NCBI GenBank assembly: GCA_002491195.1 | Contig: DKVL01000043.1 | Location: forward strand, 1 to 19,528 | DNA: 19,528 nucleotides | Source: Lachnospiraceae bacterium UBA7179 | Lineage (GTDB): Bacteria; Bacillota; Clostridia; Lachnospirales; Lachnospiraceae | Reading direction: 5' to 3' | Shown: piece by piece, positions 1-6,779 of the stretch | Layout of the letters: the number at the start of each line of letters is the position of its first letter | How positions within the stretch are numbered: position 1 is the stretch's first letter | Program-made: the position numbers and the translations under genes | Notes under the pieces: model-generated | Databases searched by the model: none | What the model saw: only the letters and a program-made list of their open reading frames with translations | What the model was told of the DNA's origin: nothing

Positions 1-12
1 TGGATTTTTGCC

Positions 13-40
13 CGTTACTGAAACAGAGTGAACAGTAACG
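13..40. promoter_or_regulatory. Perfect 8-bp inverted repeat upstream of the lipoprotein gene
   Basis: CGTTACTG at 13-20 is the exact reverse complement of CAGTAACG at 33-40, with a 12-nt spacer. No T-run follows on either strand, so it is not a convincing terminator. It ends 6 bp before an array of phased direct repeats, so an operator or the tail of upstream RNA structure is possible. Function is not known. Confidence 0.4.
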
Positions 41-45
41 CATCA

Positions 46-89
46 TGATGCAACTTTGATGCATTTCTGATACAAACATGATGCATTTC
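46..89 (+). promoter_or_regulatory. Four tandem 11-bp repeats (TGATGCA core), OmpR/PhoB-type operator candidate
   Basis: The heptamer TGATGCA occurs at 46, 57 and 79, and TGATACA (one change) at 68, so the copies are spaced exactly 11 bp apart. The second and fourth copies are both followed by TTTC. One-helical-turn direct repeats of 11 bp are the known binding arrangement of OmpR/PhoB-family response regulators. The array ends 5 bp before a -10-like hexamer, the position expected for a class II activator that replaces the -35 contact. The cognate regulator is not in the window. Confidence 0.5.
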
Positions 90-100
90 CAACGTAAAAT
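79..100 (+). promoter_or_regulatory. Probable activator-dependent promoter of the lipoprotein gene
   Basis: TAAAAT at 95-100 matches the -10 consensus at five of six positions. There is no recognisable -35 at the usual distance; the last 11-bp repeat (79-89) occupies that region. A start near 107 would give a leader of about 30 nt that includes the AGGAGG ribosome site at 123-128. TTGATA at 100-105 was considered as a -35, but any -10 at the right distance would overlap the ribosome site. Confidence 0.4.
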
Positions 101-136
101 TGATATTGGTGAAAGTGTGTATAGGAGGAAACGGTA

Positions 137-2242
137 ATGAAAAAACGTGTTAGCAGAGTTGGAAATATCATTTTGATATCGATATGTATAGGAGTTAGTT
201 TTGGGTGTTCATCGGATCAGGGAGAGGAGCGTTCTGTGACAACGCAGAGTTCTTCACAGCTGGAGCAGGAAACGGAAGAAGAAACGGCTGAGGAAGGAAA
301 AACAGCAGTAAAGGGATCAGACGATCAGGCGGAACCAAAGCAGGAGGGTGAGACGGATCTTTCTGGGCAGGAAGAGTATTCGTCCGGGGAACAGATCATA
401 AAAAACGTGAAGAAATTTTTTGAGGAGACAGAAGAACAGGGGATTGACCAACAGGAAGCGGAGGAATATCTGCAGACTTTGATGGATGACAATATTTTCC
501 AGGATGGGGCGATGGCGCTTACTGGGATTCAGATAGACGATATTGACGGGAATGGTCAGGCTGACATGCTGGTTATGGTACTCGATGCACAGGAAACGCC
601 GGCCTACGGTTCTGGCAGTCTGTGGTTTTATATGAATGAGGATGAGCCGTATTGTTTTTCAGAGGAGGATTGTTCTTACAATGGCTGGTTTGAGGCGTTC
701 TGGGCAGATATCGACAATGACGAAAATGTGGAGATCGTATTCAGCGCGCAGGGGACAGGCTGCGGCGCAGTGGGGGATTCCTACAAGGCGGTTTTTAAGT
801 ACAAAGATCATGGCATTGAAAGGATGCAGCTGCCTTCTGACTTCGAGGAAGATTATGACTGTGGGATTTGGGTTGATGTGATTCAGGAACCACAAAAAGA
901 TAGTTACAGTGCATATTGTCCCTGTTTTGACGAAAGGATCTCTTTTCAGGCAGAGAATGTGGAAGGGTGGGATTTGCCGGAAGCTGCGCAGGATGTGGGG
1001 AGCAATGCGCGGGGATATTTTAATCTGCGTGTAGCAGAATATCAGGGAAAGAAGGCATTGCAGGCTTCGGAATACCTGTATGGTGAGGGCGGCGTTGCGC
1101 ATTATGTTGCCACGGCGCAGTTTCTGATCGCATGGAAGGCGGATGGCACTCCCGAGGTGGTCAAATGGTGGATTGAGGAAGACAGCAATACATATGCGAA
1201 CAGCCGCGAGAGCAGAATTGGCTATTCAGACGGATATTTTTATTATGCCAGCCAGTCGGATCACGACTACCTCTATCGTGCCAGGGAGGACGGCAGTGAA
1301 CCGCAATGTCTGGCAAAGGTGCAGGCCGCAGAGATCTGTGTGCGGGATGATGAGATTTATTTTGTCAGTCAAAGTGATGGAAATGGGATTTATCGGATAC
1401 GGACGGATGGCAGCGGCATGAAGAGGTTGTGCAAGACAGGGCATGATGTGCAGATCAGCGCCGAGTATGTGTATTTTCTTGACAGGTATGAGGCGAAATA
1501 TGATGTGGCAGGGCTGGTGACAGAAAAGTCGTCGGTATCAGGAGACAATTATTTATACCGCATGAAAAAAGATAGTTCGGCAAGAGAGCTGATTGCCAAA
1601 GATGTGCAGAGGTATGTGCTGAATGATGGCTATTGTCAGGAGGTATATTACATTGGTTCCATTTACTACACAAGATATGAATATATTGGTGATGGAGATG
1701 AGGTGGAATTATCGTTTTGCAGAATGGAAATGGACGGACAGGAGGAAGAGGAATTATTTAATTTTAGGAGCGGTGTGGACAAGGGAGAGACGAAGGAGGA
1801 TCTGTCACTGGCGGCAACAAGACTTATGGTATATGGCGGGAAGGCTTATTGTGTATGGCAAAACTGGGAAGGGAGCGAAGCGATTATTTTTTGGTACGAT
1901 CCAGGGAGTGAGACAACTCATAGGATTTCGGTTCCACCATATACAGACAGTTGTATTTACAAGGGATATTTCTATGGCCTGTACGAACAGACAGAAGCAG
2001 GACAGAAGCATCAGGTGAAGATTTTCCGTGTGGATTTAGATGGTGGGGACAGTGAGGATATCTATGAGTATACCTTTGAGGAGAAAAGTCCGGAAGAGAT
2101 GGCTTCCGATATCTATGCGACTGAGGAAGGCGTGTTTTTCCGCCGTTTTGTCCCGGAGCAGGAGGGTTGGAAATGGTTTCGGATAAATGAAGACAAAACG
2201 GTGCTGGAGTGGAAGGAGAGTAAGAATAGGATGGAGTATTAA
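137..2242 (+). CDS. Secreted lipoprotein with DUF5050-like beta-propeller
   Basis: The protein has 701 residues. A basic start, a hydrophobic stretch (about residues 10-23) and Cys24 in VSFGC look like a type II (lipoprotein) signal, although the lipobox is imperfect because the -3 residue is Ser. Residues 28-85 are a Glu/Gln/Ser-rich linker typical of surface lipoproteins. Two Asp-rich loops follow, D135-I-D-G-N-G and D191-I-D-N-D, which look like FG-GAP/EF-hand-type calcium loops. From about residue 360 on there are repeats of the type 'dgyfYya...YRi..DGs', as in DUF5050 or YWTD propellers. The likely role is an extracytoplasmic binding or sensing protein; the ligand is unknown. AGGAGG lies 8 nt upstream of the ATG. 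It is followed by a terminator, so it is probably monocistronic, and a phased-repeat operator lies upstream. Confidence 0.75.
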   Translation: MKKRVSRVGNIILISICIGVSFGCSSDQGEERSVTTQSSSQLEQETEEETAEEGKTAVKGSDDQAEPKQEGETDLSGQEEYSSGEQIIKNVKKFFEETEEQGIDQQEAEEYLQTLMDDNIFQDGAMALTGIQIDDIDGNGQADMLVMVLDAQETPAYGSGSLWFYMNEDEPYCFSEEDCSYNGWFEAFWADIDNDENVEIVFSAQGTGCGAVGDSYKAVFKYKDHGIERMQLPSDFEEDYDCGIWVDVIQEPQKDSYSAYCPCFDERISFQAENVEGWDLPEAAQDVGSNARGYFNLRVAEYQGKKALQASEYLYGEGGVAHYVATAQFLIAWKADGTPEVVKWWIEEDSNTYANSRESRIGYSDGYFYYASQSDHDYLYRAREDGSEPQCLAKVQAAEICVRDDEIYFVSQSDGNGIYRIRTDGSGMKRLCKTGHDVQISAEYVYFLDRYEAKYDVAGLVTEKSSVSGDNYLYRMKKDSSARELIAKDVQRYVLNDGYCQEVYYIGSIYYTRYEYIGDGDEVELSFCRMEMDGQEEEELFNFRSGVDKGETKEDLSLAATRLMVYGGKAYCVWQNWEGSEAIIFWYDPGSETTHRISVPPYTDSCIYKGYFYGLYEQTEAGQKHQVKIFRVDLDGGDSEDIYEYTFEEKSPEEMASDIYATEEGVFFRRFVPEQEGWKWFRINEDKTVLEWKESKNRMEY

Positions 2243-2285
2243 AGCGTCTGGCAGAAAGCATTTTTTAAACATGCTCTGGCATAAT

Positions 2286-2333
2286 GAACGGGCAAACGGA
2301 GAATCAGGATCCGCTGTGCCCGTTCTGTTTTTT
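2286..2333 (+). terminator. Intrinsic terminator of the lipoprotein gene
   Basis: GAACGGGCA (2286-2294) pairs perfectly with TGCCCGTTC (2317-2325), and an inner CGGA/TCCG pair (2297-2300 with 2310-2313) extends the stem. TGTTTTTT follows (2326-2333). The stop codon of the convergent nuclease gene (2304) lies in the hairpin loop, so the two genes end tail to tail with overlapping signals. Confidence 0.85.
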
Positions 2334-3266
2334 ATTGTTTACGGCTATCATAATCTGCTTATAAGCATCATACTGCTCTGGGGTGGTGTCCATAAAGGCA
2401 CAGGCTTCTTCTTTTGTCATGTTCAGCTTTTTGATCGCATTTTCGATTGCCTCAACTTTATTTTGCGCTGTGATGTTGTTGGTGGTTTCAATGACTGCCG
2501 CATTAACTGCTAAATTTACCGCTGCATCAATCTCTGGCTGCATGAGTTCTACAAATGCTTTGTACATGGTCTGATCCTCCTTCTTGATTTCCTCAAATAA
2601 TCTTCTGTTTGCTTTTGACACGATCTGCAGCACTGCGTCAACGTAGCCCGCCTCCGGTTTATCCGACAGCGCTCTTGATTTGACGATCAGGTTTTCCGCC
2701 TGCTGCCTGTTCAGGGTATCGGTCAGCGATGTGAGCCATATATGGCTTTCTTCCTCAAGTTCTCTTGCCACGATGACTTGTGTCTTAAAAAATCCGGCAT
2801 TTTGTATATGATACACACCTTTGTACATTTCGATGACCTTGCACTCATGCTCCGCAAACCATTGAAAAAGCTTGTATGGTTTTCCTCTGCGGATCATGGT
2901 GATCGTAATGTCCTCTGGCTCATAGGCGGTATTTTTCTCACCGATTTTGTAGAGGCTTGCATAAGCATGGACTTGGAAATATGTGTTGATTCCCTCCTTG
3001 TCGTGTGGAGACTTGTATTCAATAATATTGTGGTGCTGGAAGATTCTTCCGATCTCGTTTTCTATGAATATGTCCTTGTTCTTCTTGATGATCAACAGAT
3101 CAATCTGCAATGCCTTTGTGTTCAATAGGCGTTCTGGTACATAATCAAGTATCTGGCTGTATTCCATAAGTTCGAGCTTCATTGCAGGCGTGATTGCCAT
3201 ATGCCATTGTGTTTTCTTGTCATTTAGGCTGTGTTTTTGTCTGGCGTCTTTAGTTCTGTCTGACAT
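2304..3266 (-). CDS. Rpn-like PD-(D/E)XK nuclease family protein
   Basis: The protein has 320 residues. An acidic residue after a hydrophobic strand (Q-I-D56-L-L-I-I) and E83-Y-K85 in 'IIEYKSP' give the D...ExK core of PD-(D/E)XK nucleases. The general layout (ExK core near residue 85, long alpha-helical C-terminal half, K/E-rich end) resembles Rpn/YhgA-like 'recombination-promoting nuclease/putative transposase' proteins common in Lachnospiraceae. The DNA-cleavage role is known for characterised Rpn proteins and inferred here. AAAGGAG sits 8 nt upstream of the ATG. It has its own promoter at 3344-3372 and shares the terminator region of the convergent lipoprotein gene. It is not accompanied by transposon ends. 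Fairly sure of the fold, less of the role. Confidence 0.7.
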   Translation of the reverse strand: MSDRTKDARQKHSLNDKKTQWHMAITPAMKLELMEYSQILDYVPERLLNTKALQIDLLIIKKNKDIFIENEIGRIFQHHNIIEYKSPHDKEGINTYFQVHAYASLYKIGEKNTAYEPEDITITMIRRGKPYKLFQWFAEHECKVIEMYKGVYHIQNAGFFKTQVIVARELEEESHIWLTSLTDTLNRQQAENLIVKSRALSDKPEAGYVDAVLQIVSKANRRLFEEIKKEDQTMYKAFVELMQPEIDAAVNLAVNAAVIETTNNITAQNKVEAIENAIKKLNMTKEEACAFMDTTPEQYDAYKQIMIAVNNKKQNGHSGS

Positions 3267-3338
3267 TTACTGTTCTCCTTTAGTATATCAATTATAATTG
3301 CATTTTACAATAGAATCAGCAAACAAACGCTTGTTCAA

Positions 3339-3393
3339 GAACTATTGTACGATACTATCGAGAATATGTCAAGAAGAAATAGAAAATATGTTC
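3339..3393 (-). promoter_or_regulatory. Two imperfect LexA (Din-box)-like sites around the nuclease promoter
   Basis: GAAAATATGTTC (3382-3393) and GAACTATTGTAC (3339-3350) each match GAAC-N4-GTTC at seven of eight core positions. The first lies just upstream of the -35 and the second covers the -10. The Gram-positive LexA consensus is known; each site here has a core mismatch, so SOS control is only a hypothesis. Confidence 0.25.
3344..3372 (-). promoter_or_regulatory. Strong sigma-A promoter of the nuclease gene with a palindrome in its spacer
   Basis: Read on the minus strand, TTGACA (3367-3372) and TACAAT (3344-3349) are separated by 17 bp. The spacer holds the perfect palindrome CGATACTATCG (3350-3360). 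Transcription would start near 3337, giving a leader of about 70 nt to the start codon at 3266. A second -10-like hexamer lies at 3291-3296 inside the palindrome CAATTATAATTG (3289-3300). A spacer palindrome suggests direct repressor control or a MerR-type activator. Confidence 0.65.
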
Positions 3394-3398
3394 ATAAT

Positions 3399-3878
3399 TC
3401 ACGTTCCCTGAACGACTGCCTGTAAATTGATCATGGAAATAATTTGGTTCTGTATCTCTTCAACCTGCTCTATCCTGACTCTGCCAATACGGGATTGTAT
3501 TGTTTTAAAATCTATTTCAGGAAATATTGCTGCACACAGACTGTTTGTTTCGGGGGATGCACCCATCAGGGCTATTGCAAAGCAGTTTGTGTCAACCTGT
3601 TTTAATAAAGTTTCCAAATCTTTTTCAGGTATCGTTGAGATCTGTTCAAAATCAGTTATCCTTTGAGGCTGTATCTTAGGCTCTAAAATATCATTGATTG
3701 AGATGTCATATAACTTGGAAATCTTGAGTAAAAGCCCTATGTCTGGAATCGTTGTCCCTGTTTCCCATTTTGAAACTGCCTGTCGGGAGATGTCTAATCG
3801 CTGCGCCAGATCTTCCTGTGTGTAATGATGGCTTTTCCGTAGAAATTGCAAATATCCGGCAATTAGATTGGTATTCAT
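3399..3878 (-). CDS. XRE-family regulator with FliG-C-like C-terminal domain
   Basis: The protein has 159 residues. Residues 4-64 form a Cro/C1-type helix-turn-helix: 'YTQEDLAQRLDISRQAVSKWE' followed by the usual 'P....LLKISKLYDIS..DIL'. Residues about 85-153 show the pattern 'lL..vD....AiALmGAs ... iGrVRieqVEeiQnqI..mi.L', which closely follows the FliG C-terminal (ARM-like helical) consensus I recall, although no flagellar gene is near. The start was taken at the ATG at 3878, preceded 9 nt away by AAGGAG. An ATG 24 nt further upstream overlaps a TATAAT hexamer and has no ribosome site. Its target is unknown; the adjacent SUKH operon, its own gene and the nuclease gene are the obvious candidates. 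The helix-turn-helix call is secure; the FliG-like call is moderate. Confidence 0.85.
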   Translation of the reverse strand: MNTNLIAGYLQFLRKSHHYTQEDLAQRLDISRQAVSKWETGTTIPDIGLLLKISKLYDISINDILEPKIQPQRITDFEQISTIPEKDLETLLKQVDTNCFAIALMGASPETNSLCAAIFPEIDFKTIQSRIGRVRIEQVEEIQNQIISMINLQAVVQGT

Positions 3879-3900
3879 AAAATCACGCTCCTTCACTGCC

Positions 3901-3929
3901 ATTATAAGGCATATAAAGAGAAGATAAAA
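3901..3929 (-). promoter_or_regulatory. Candidate promoter of the XRE regulator gene
   Basis: A perfect TATAAT (minus strand, 3901-3906) lies 17 bp downstream of TTTTAT (3924-3929), a poor -35. It sits just upstream of the AAGGAG at 3888-3893, so the leader would be very short. This hexamer is the main argument against starting the protein at the upstream ATG. Confidence 0.35.
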
Positions 3930-3967
3930 GAACCTGGTCAGGGCGAAAAAGCAAACGGCAGCTGCAG

Positions 3968-4723
3968 TCAGGTCAGTTCCCAGCGTAGATCAGGAATCTT
4001 TTTTATCGCCTGTATCTTTTCCCTGTTCGTCGATGCGACGGTCAGCCATTCAAAAAAATCCCAGGGTGGTTCTGTTATGGCCCATTCGTCTGTTTCACAC
4101 GCAAGGAGCACGCCATCCCTTAAAAAGATTCGATAGTAACGCACCGGGGTGGAAAGTACCTCTAATTCATGATCATTCATCCCAAGACCAATCCTATAAG
4201 GAGCTAAATTGGGCTGCTCCTGCAAGGAATAAAAATCCCAGGAGTCTATGTTCAGAGAATAGTCAAGCCTTGATTCTTCTGCCATCTGCCAAAATGCAGA
4301 GGTGACTAAAAAATTCAGCAGAGAAGGATTTTCCAATCTCCAGGAAGTATCTCCATAGTCACAGAAATACACAGGTGGATCCTCCAATGCAAGATCGGAC
4401 AGCCGAATCCCGTAATCGATCGCTGACACATCGACAATACTGTAAAAAACTAAAAAATCCAGTTCTTCTGGAACATAGTGCGGAGCGTTGTAGGTGGAAT
4501 CCGGTATGAAAATATCTTCCAGTGCAAGCGGGACAGGGATATTATTTCCATAGTCCTGAATGTAAGGACAGGTGCCAAATCTGGCATAGTACTGCCTTAA
4601 AACTTTTGGAAAAGAGACAGAAAGTTTGGATTCTGCCGCAGCGATCTGCTCCTTGGAATATCCCCAGTTACTCTGGTCGCAGCCGCGGAAAAAGTCTTCT
4701 AATAAGGTGAGAGATGCCTTCAT
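3968..4723 (-). CDS. SMI1/KNR4 (SUKH) family protein
   Basis: The protein has 251 residues. 'YSKEQIAAAESKLSVSFP' with 'LRQYYARFG' (residues 22-50) is the N-terminal SUKH signature (helix ending in 'lP..l..fy...gg'). SUKH proteins are established as immunity proteins against polymorphic toxins in bacteria and as regulatory scaffolds elsewhere. The C-terminal third contains an aromatic segment, 'EPPWDFFEWL'. The ATG at 4723 lies 7 nt from an AGGAGG that overlaps the stop of the preceding gene (4735), so the two are co-transcribed and probably coupled; a TTG one codon upstream is less likely. No cognate toxin is visible in the window, so this may be an orphan immunity gene. Confidence 0.8.
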   Translation of the reverse strand: MKASLTLLEDFFRGCDQSNWGYSKEQIAAAESKLSVSFPKVLRQYYARFGTCPYIQDYGNNIPVPLALEDIFIPDSTYNAPHYVPEELDFLVFYSIVDVSAIDYGIRLSDLALEDPPVYFCDYGDTSWRLENPSLLNFLVTSAFWQMAEESRLDYSLNIDSWDFYSLQEQPNLAPYRIGLGMNDHELEVLSTPVRYYRIFLRDGVLLACETDEWAITEPPWDFFEWLTVASTNREKIQAIKKIPDLRWELT

Positions 4724-4734
4724 CAAAATACCTC

Positions 4735-5430
4735 CTATCGTTTTTCATGAATGAACAAATACGAGCCCGTCTGGAAGCGTTGACTGTCCGATTCGTCCAA
4801 GATCAGGGAGCAGCCGTAGCGGCAGGGACCGTCTGCAGTAGCCCTGTCCACTGGGCCGATACCACCCTCGATGCTTCCCTTTCCATCAATGGCTTTGATC
4901 TTACAGGAAAATACAGTTTCACCAGGTGCATGACCGAAGGACACAGTATCTCCGATGCCAGCGCTGCCATTCAGCACAGTGCCGGCGGTGGCAGTTCCCA
5001 CGTTCCGTATGTTGAAGATATGTTCGATACGGAATAAAAACTTTTGACTGGGTTCTGGACTTGTCACTTGCGGCTCGTCCAGCGGCACAGAGCCCACGGG
5101 AACCAGCCGGTCTCCAGGATGGAAATCTGATTTGGACCGATCTGGGATCATCAAGGCGCAGCGCCCATTCCAAGGGCCATCGGCCCGCGCGTCGCTGGGG
5201 TGGATATACTGTTCCGGGTGATGGGGATCAGGCATTTCGATGGACTCGATAACGCAGAGAAAAGCGTTTCCGGTTTTCGGCACACAGACTGTCTGCTCCC
5301 CTTGATGGAGCACACCCTCAGTGATCTGTCCTGCGACAACGACACCACCATTTTTCAGGGCAAACATATCTTCAATCTGAAAAGCGAAGCCCGCCTGCTG
5401 ATTTTGTTTTTTGAATGAGAATAACTTCAT
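4735..5430 (-). CDS. Tandem EF-Tu domain II-like barrels without GTPase domain
   Basis: The protein has 231 residues. Two copies of the translation-factor domain II pattern are visible. Copy one (about 16-111) reads 'FqIEDmFaLkngGvVVaGqItEGvLhqGeq ... DfhPGDrLv'. Copy two (about 130-228) reads 'FrIEhIFnIrnvGtAtaGtVlnGsagIGDtV ... RFqtGsyL'. Both contain 'A.ADGP....C.L.l' (82-95 and 198-211), so this is an internal duplication. There is no G-domain, P-loop or NKxD motif, so it cannot act as a GTPase. In EF-Tu and related factors this barrel binds tRNA or protein partners; its role here is unknown. AGGAGG lies 12 nt from the ATG, slightly long. It is in an operon with the SUKH gene downstream and the DcrB/PsbP-like gene upstream. 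Confidence 0.65.
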   Translation of the reverse strand: MKLFSFKKQNQQAGFAFQIEDMFALKNGGVVVAGQITEGVLHQGEQTVCVPKTGNAFLCVIESIEMPDPHHPEQYIHPSDARADGPWNGRCALMIPDRSKSDFHPGDRLVPVGSVPLDEPQVTSPEPSQKFLFRIEHIFNIRNVGTATAGTVLNGSAGIGDTVSFGHAPGETVFSCKIKAIDGKGSIEGGIGPVDRATADGPCRYGCSLILDESDSQRFQTGSYLFIHEKR

Positions 5431-5496
5431 AGTAGTATGTAACCTCCTGATTTTTGAATGGACTTTGCTGCGACTGTCCGCTTTTTGCTGACAGTT

Positions 5497-5919
5497 TCAG
5501 CTGGAGAATTTAATTGTTTTGAGATGGCACAGAGCCTGTTCACACTCTGGTTTATAGGTACCGAATATATTGATGGAAAGCAAGTTCCCAACAGTATAAT
5601 ATCCTACATGGATGCTATATACACTTTTCCCGTTTTGAATTTGTTTATTTTCATATGCTTTAACATGTAATCCTTCCAATGCAAGACTATCTGGGTCTCG
5701 CAGTTTTGCGGATATGGGTATTGAGTTTGTGTATGCGTTTTCCATGATGTCAATAGGCGCTGGCTGGTCTTCTTTCCTGGCGTAAAACGGTGTAAGGCGA
5801 AATGTCAGATCACTGTCTGATGGGTAGAAGATATATTGTCCATTTTCTGTATCATATTTTGCCGACCAATCATCAGGGAATGATATTTCCCAATTATGAA
5901 ATAATTTGTATTGTAGCAT
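5497..5919 (-). CDS. Small hypothetical protein, DcrB/PsbP (Mog1-like) fold suspected
   Basis: The protein has 140 residues and no signal peptide or membrane segment. It opens 'LFHNWEISFPDDWSAKYD' and continues 'YIFYPSDSDLTFRLTPFY', then ends in beta-rich 'VYSIHVGYYTVGNLLSINIFGTY' ... 'CEQALCHLKTIKF'. This order (start 'f.i.fP..W', a strand-rich middle, and a final helix with a '..i..tikf' end) resembles DUF1795/DcrB or PsbP-like small domains. Members of that fold act as chaperones or immunity-type partners of secreted toxins, but the match is by pattern only. AGGAGG lies close (4-5 nt) to the ATG. It is the first gene of the minus-strand operon, behind the promoter at 6025-6053 and a leader hairpin. 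Confidence 0.5.
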   Translation of the reverse strand: MLQYKLFHNWEISFPDDWSAKYDTENGQYIFYPSDSDLTFRLTPFYARKEDQPAPIDIMENAYTNSIPISAKLRDPDSLALEGLHVKAYENKQIQNGKSVYSIHVGYYTVGNLLSINIFGTYKPECEQALCHLKTIKFSS

Positions 5920-5938
5920 GAGTCCTCCTTATAGATGC

Positions 5939-5957
5939 TTTGACTACATAAGTCAAA
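5939..5957 (-). promoter_or_regulatory. Perfect 7-bp hairpin in the leader of the minus-strand operon
   Basis: TTTGACT (5939-5945) and AGTCAAA (5951-5957) are perfectly complementary around a 5-nt loop. The hairpin lies between the promoter at 6025-6053 and the start codon at 5919, 20 nt from it. It could be an operator or an RNA stem limiting access to the ribosome site. Confidence 0.4.
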
Positions 5958-6024
5958 AGAGAATATTATTTGTGATCTTCCTGTATATGATCAAAAATGC
6001 CATTCACAGATGTGCCTTTATAGT

Positions 6025-6053
6025 ATTTTATCATAGAAAAAGAACTGTAACAA
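6025..6053 (-). promoter_or_regulatory. Promoter of the minus-strand SUKH operon
   Basis: On the minus strand TTGTTA (6048-6053) and TAAAAT (6025-6030) are separated by 17 bp. It would start transcription near 6018, leaving a leader of about 100 nt. Its -35 overlaps the upstream part of the divergent plus-strand promoter. Confidence 0.55.
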
Positions 6054-6074
6054 GCAGTGCGTGTGTGTTATAAT
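6046..6074 (+). promoter_or_regulatory. Extended -10 promoter of the plus-strand gene pair
   Basis: TGT-TATAAT at 6066-6074 is a perfect extended -10. The -35 region (TGTAAC at 6046-6051, 17-bp spacer) is poor, as is common with extended -10 promoters. It overlaps the divergent promoter at 6025-6053, so the two directions may compete. Confidence 0.5.
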
Positions 6075-6203
6075 TTCAATATATTTGCGAACTGGATACA
6101 TGCTCTAAGGCAAAAGGAAGAGAATTGTGCACCAGGATCAGAAGAGGCGTGAAGTTTCTAAGGGTAAATAGTGAATGGAAGATGAGAGAAAGGTGTGGAT
6201 GAA

Positions 6204-6746
6204 ATGGCTGTTAAAGAATTAGGCATTGTAATCTATGGAGTGTGTAACCATAGAGATGGTTTTTGGGAGGAATGGTTAGACAGGGCTAAGGAATTAATTG
6301 GTATGATTGGATATCCCCCAACTCATGTAGGGATTGTCGGCACTTCCTATCCTGCAAAACTAAGAACGCTTCGGCGCAGTGAACGAAAAATAAGAACGGT
6401 CATAGCCAATGGAGAACCAGTTCGAGCATTATCTGTTTGTTCATTGCCCAAAGATTATCATACAGAATTAGACAGCAGCTGTTACCTTAGTATGAACGTT
6501 AGAGCATGGGGGACTTATGAAAAATATTCAAATTATGCATACTGTGAACTGAACTTTGATGAGTGCAGCAAAGAATTGGTTGAAAAAATTAAGAGTGTGC
6601 TGCTCGAATTTGTTGAAATGGAACTATGTGAAATATTTACAATGGATAAAGCGCAGGTGCCATATAATTATGCGTTTAAGGGGATGGGTGACGATCTCAG
6701 TAAATATCGCACATTGGAGGTATTGTCACGGACAGAAAGAGAGTAG
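6204..6746 (+). CDS. Hypothetical 180-residue protein
   Basis: I do not recognise this family. The protein is soluble, with no signal or membrane segment. It is a mixed alpha/beta protein opening 'ELGIVIYGVCNHRDGFWEEW' and holding 'PPTHVGIVGTSYPAKLRTLRR' (residues about 40-60, basic) and two Cys/Tyr-rich strands. The ATG at 6204 was chosen because AGG at 6191-6193 is 10 nt upstream; the GTG at 6195 is only one base from that site. The next gene begins 33 nt downstream with its own GGGAGG, so the two are probably co-transcribed. Given the SUKH and Imm7 genes nearby, an immunity-type role is conceivable, but nothing in the sequence shows it. Confidence 0.6.
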   Translation: MAVKELGIVIYGVCNHRDGFWEEWLDRAKELIGMIGYPPTHVGIVGTSYPAKLRTLRRSERKIRTVIANGEPVRALSVCSLPKDYHTELDSSCYLSMNVRAWGTYEKYSNYAYCELNFDECSKELVEKIKSVLLEFVEMELCEIFTMDKAQVPYNYAFKGMGDDLSKYRTLEVLSRTERE

Positions 6747-6779
6747 TAGGCGGAGGAATGACATGGGAGGCGAAAGCGG

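Noticed and set aside
100..123. TTGATA at 100 with TGTATA at 118 as a sigma-A promoter
   Set aside because: The spacer would be only 12 bp and the -10 would run into the ribosome site, leaving no leader for the mRNA.
3907..3975. Possible terminator between the SUKH and XRE genes on the minus strand
   Set aside because: GAAC/GTTC and partial CTGAC pairings exist near a short T-rich stretch, but the stem is broken and the loop is too long for a confident call.
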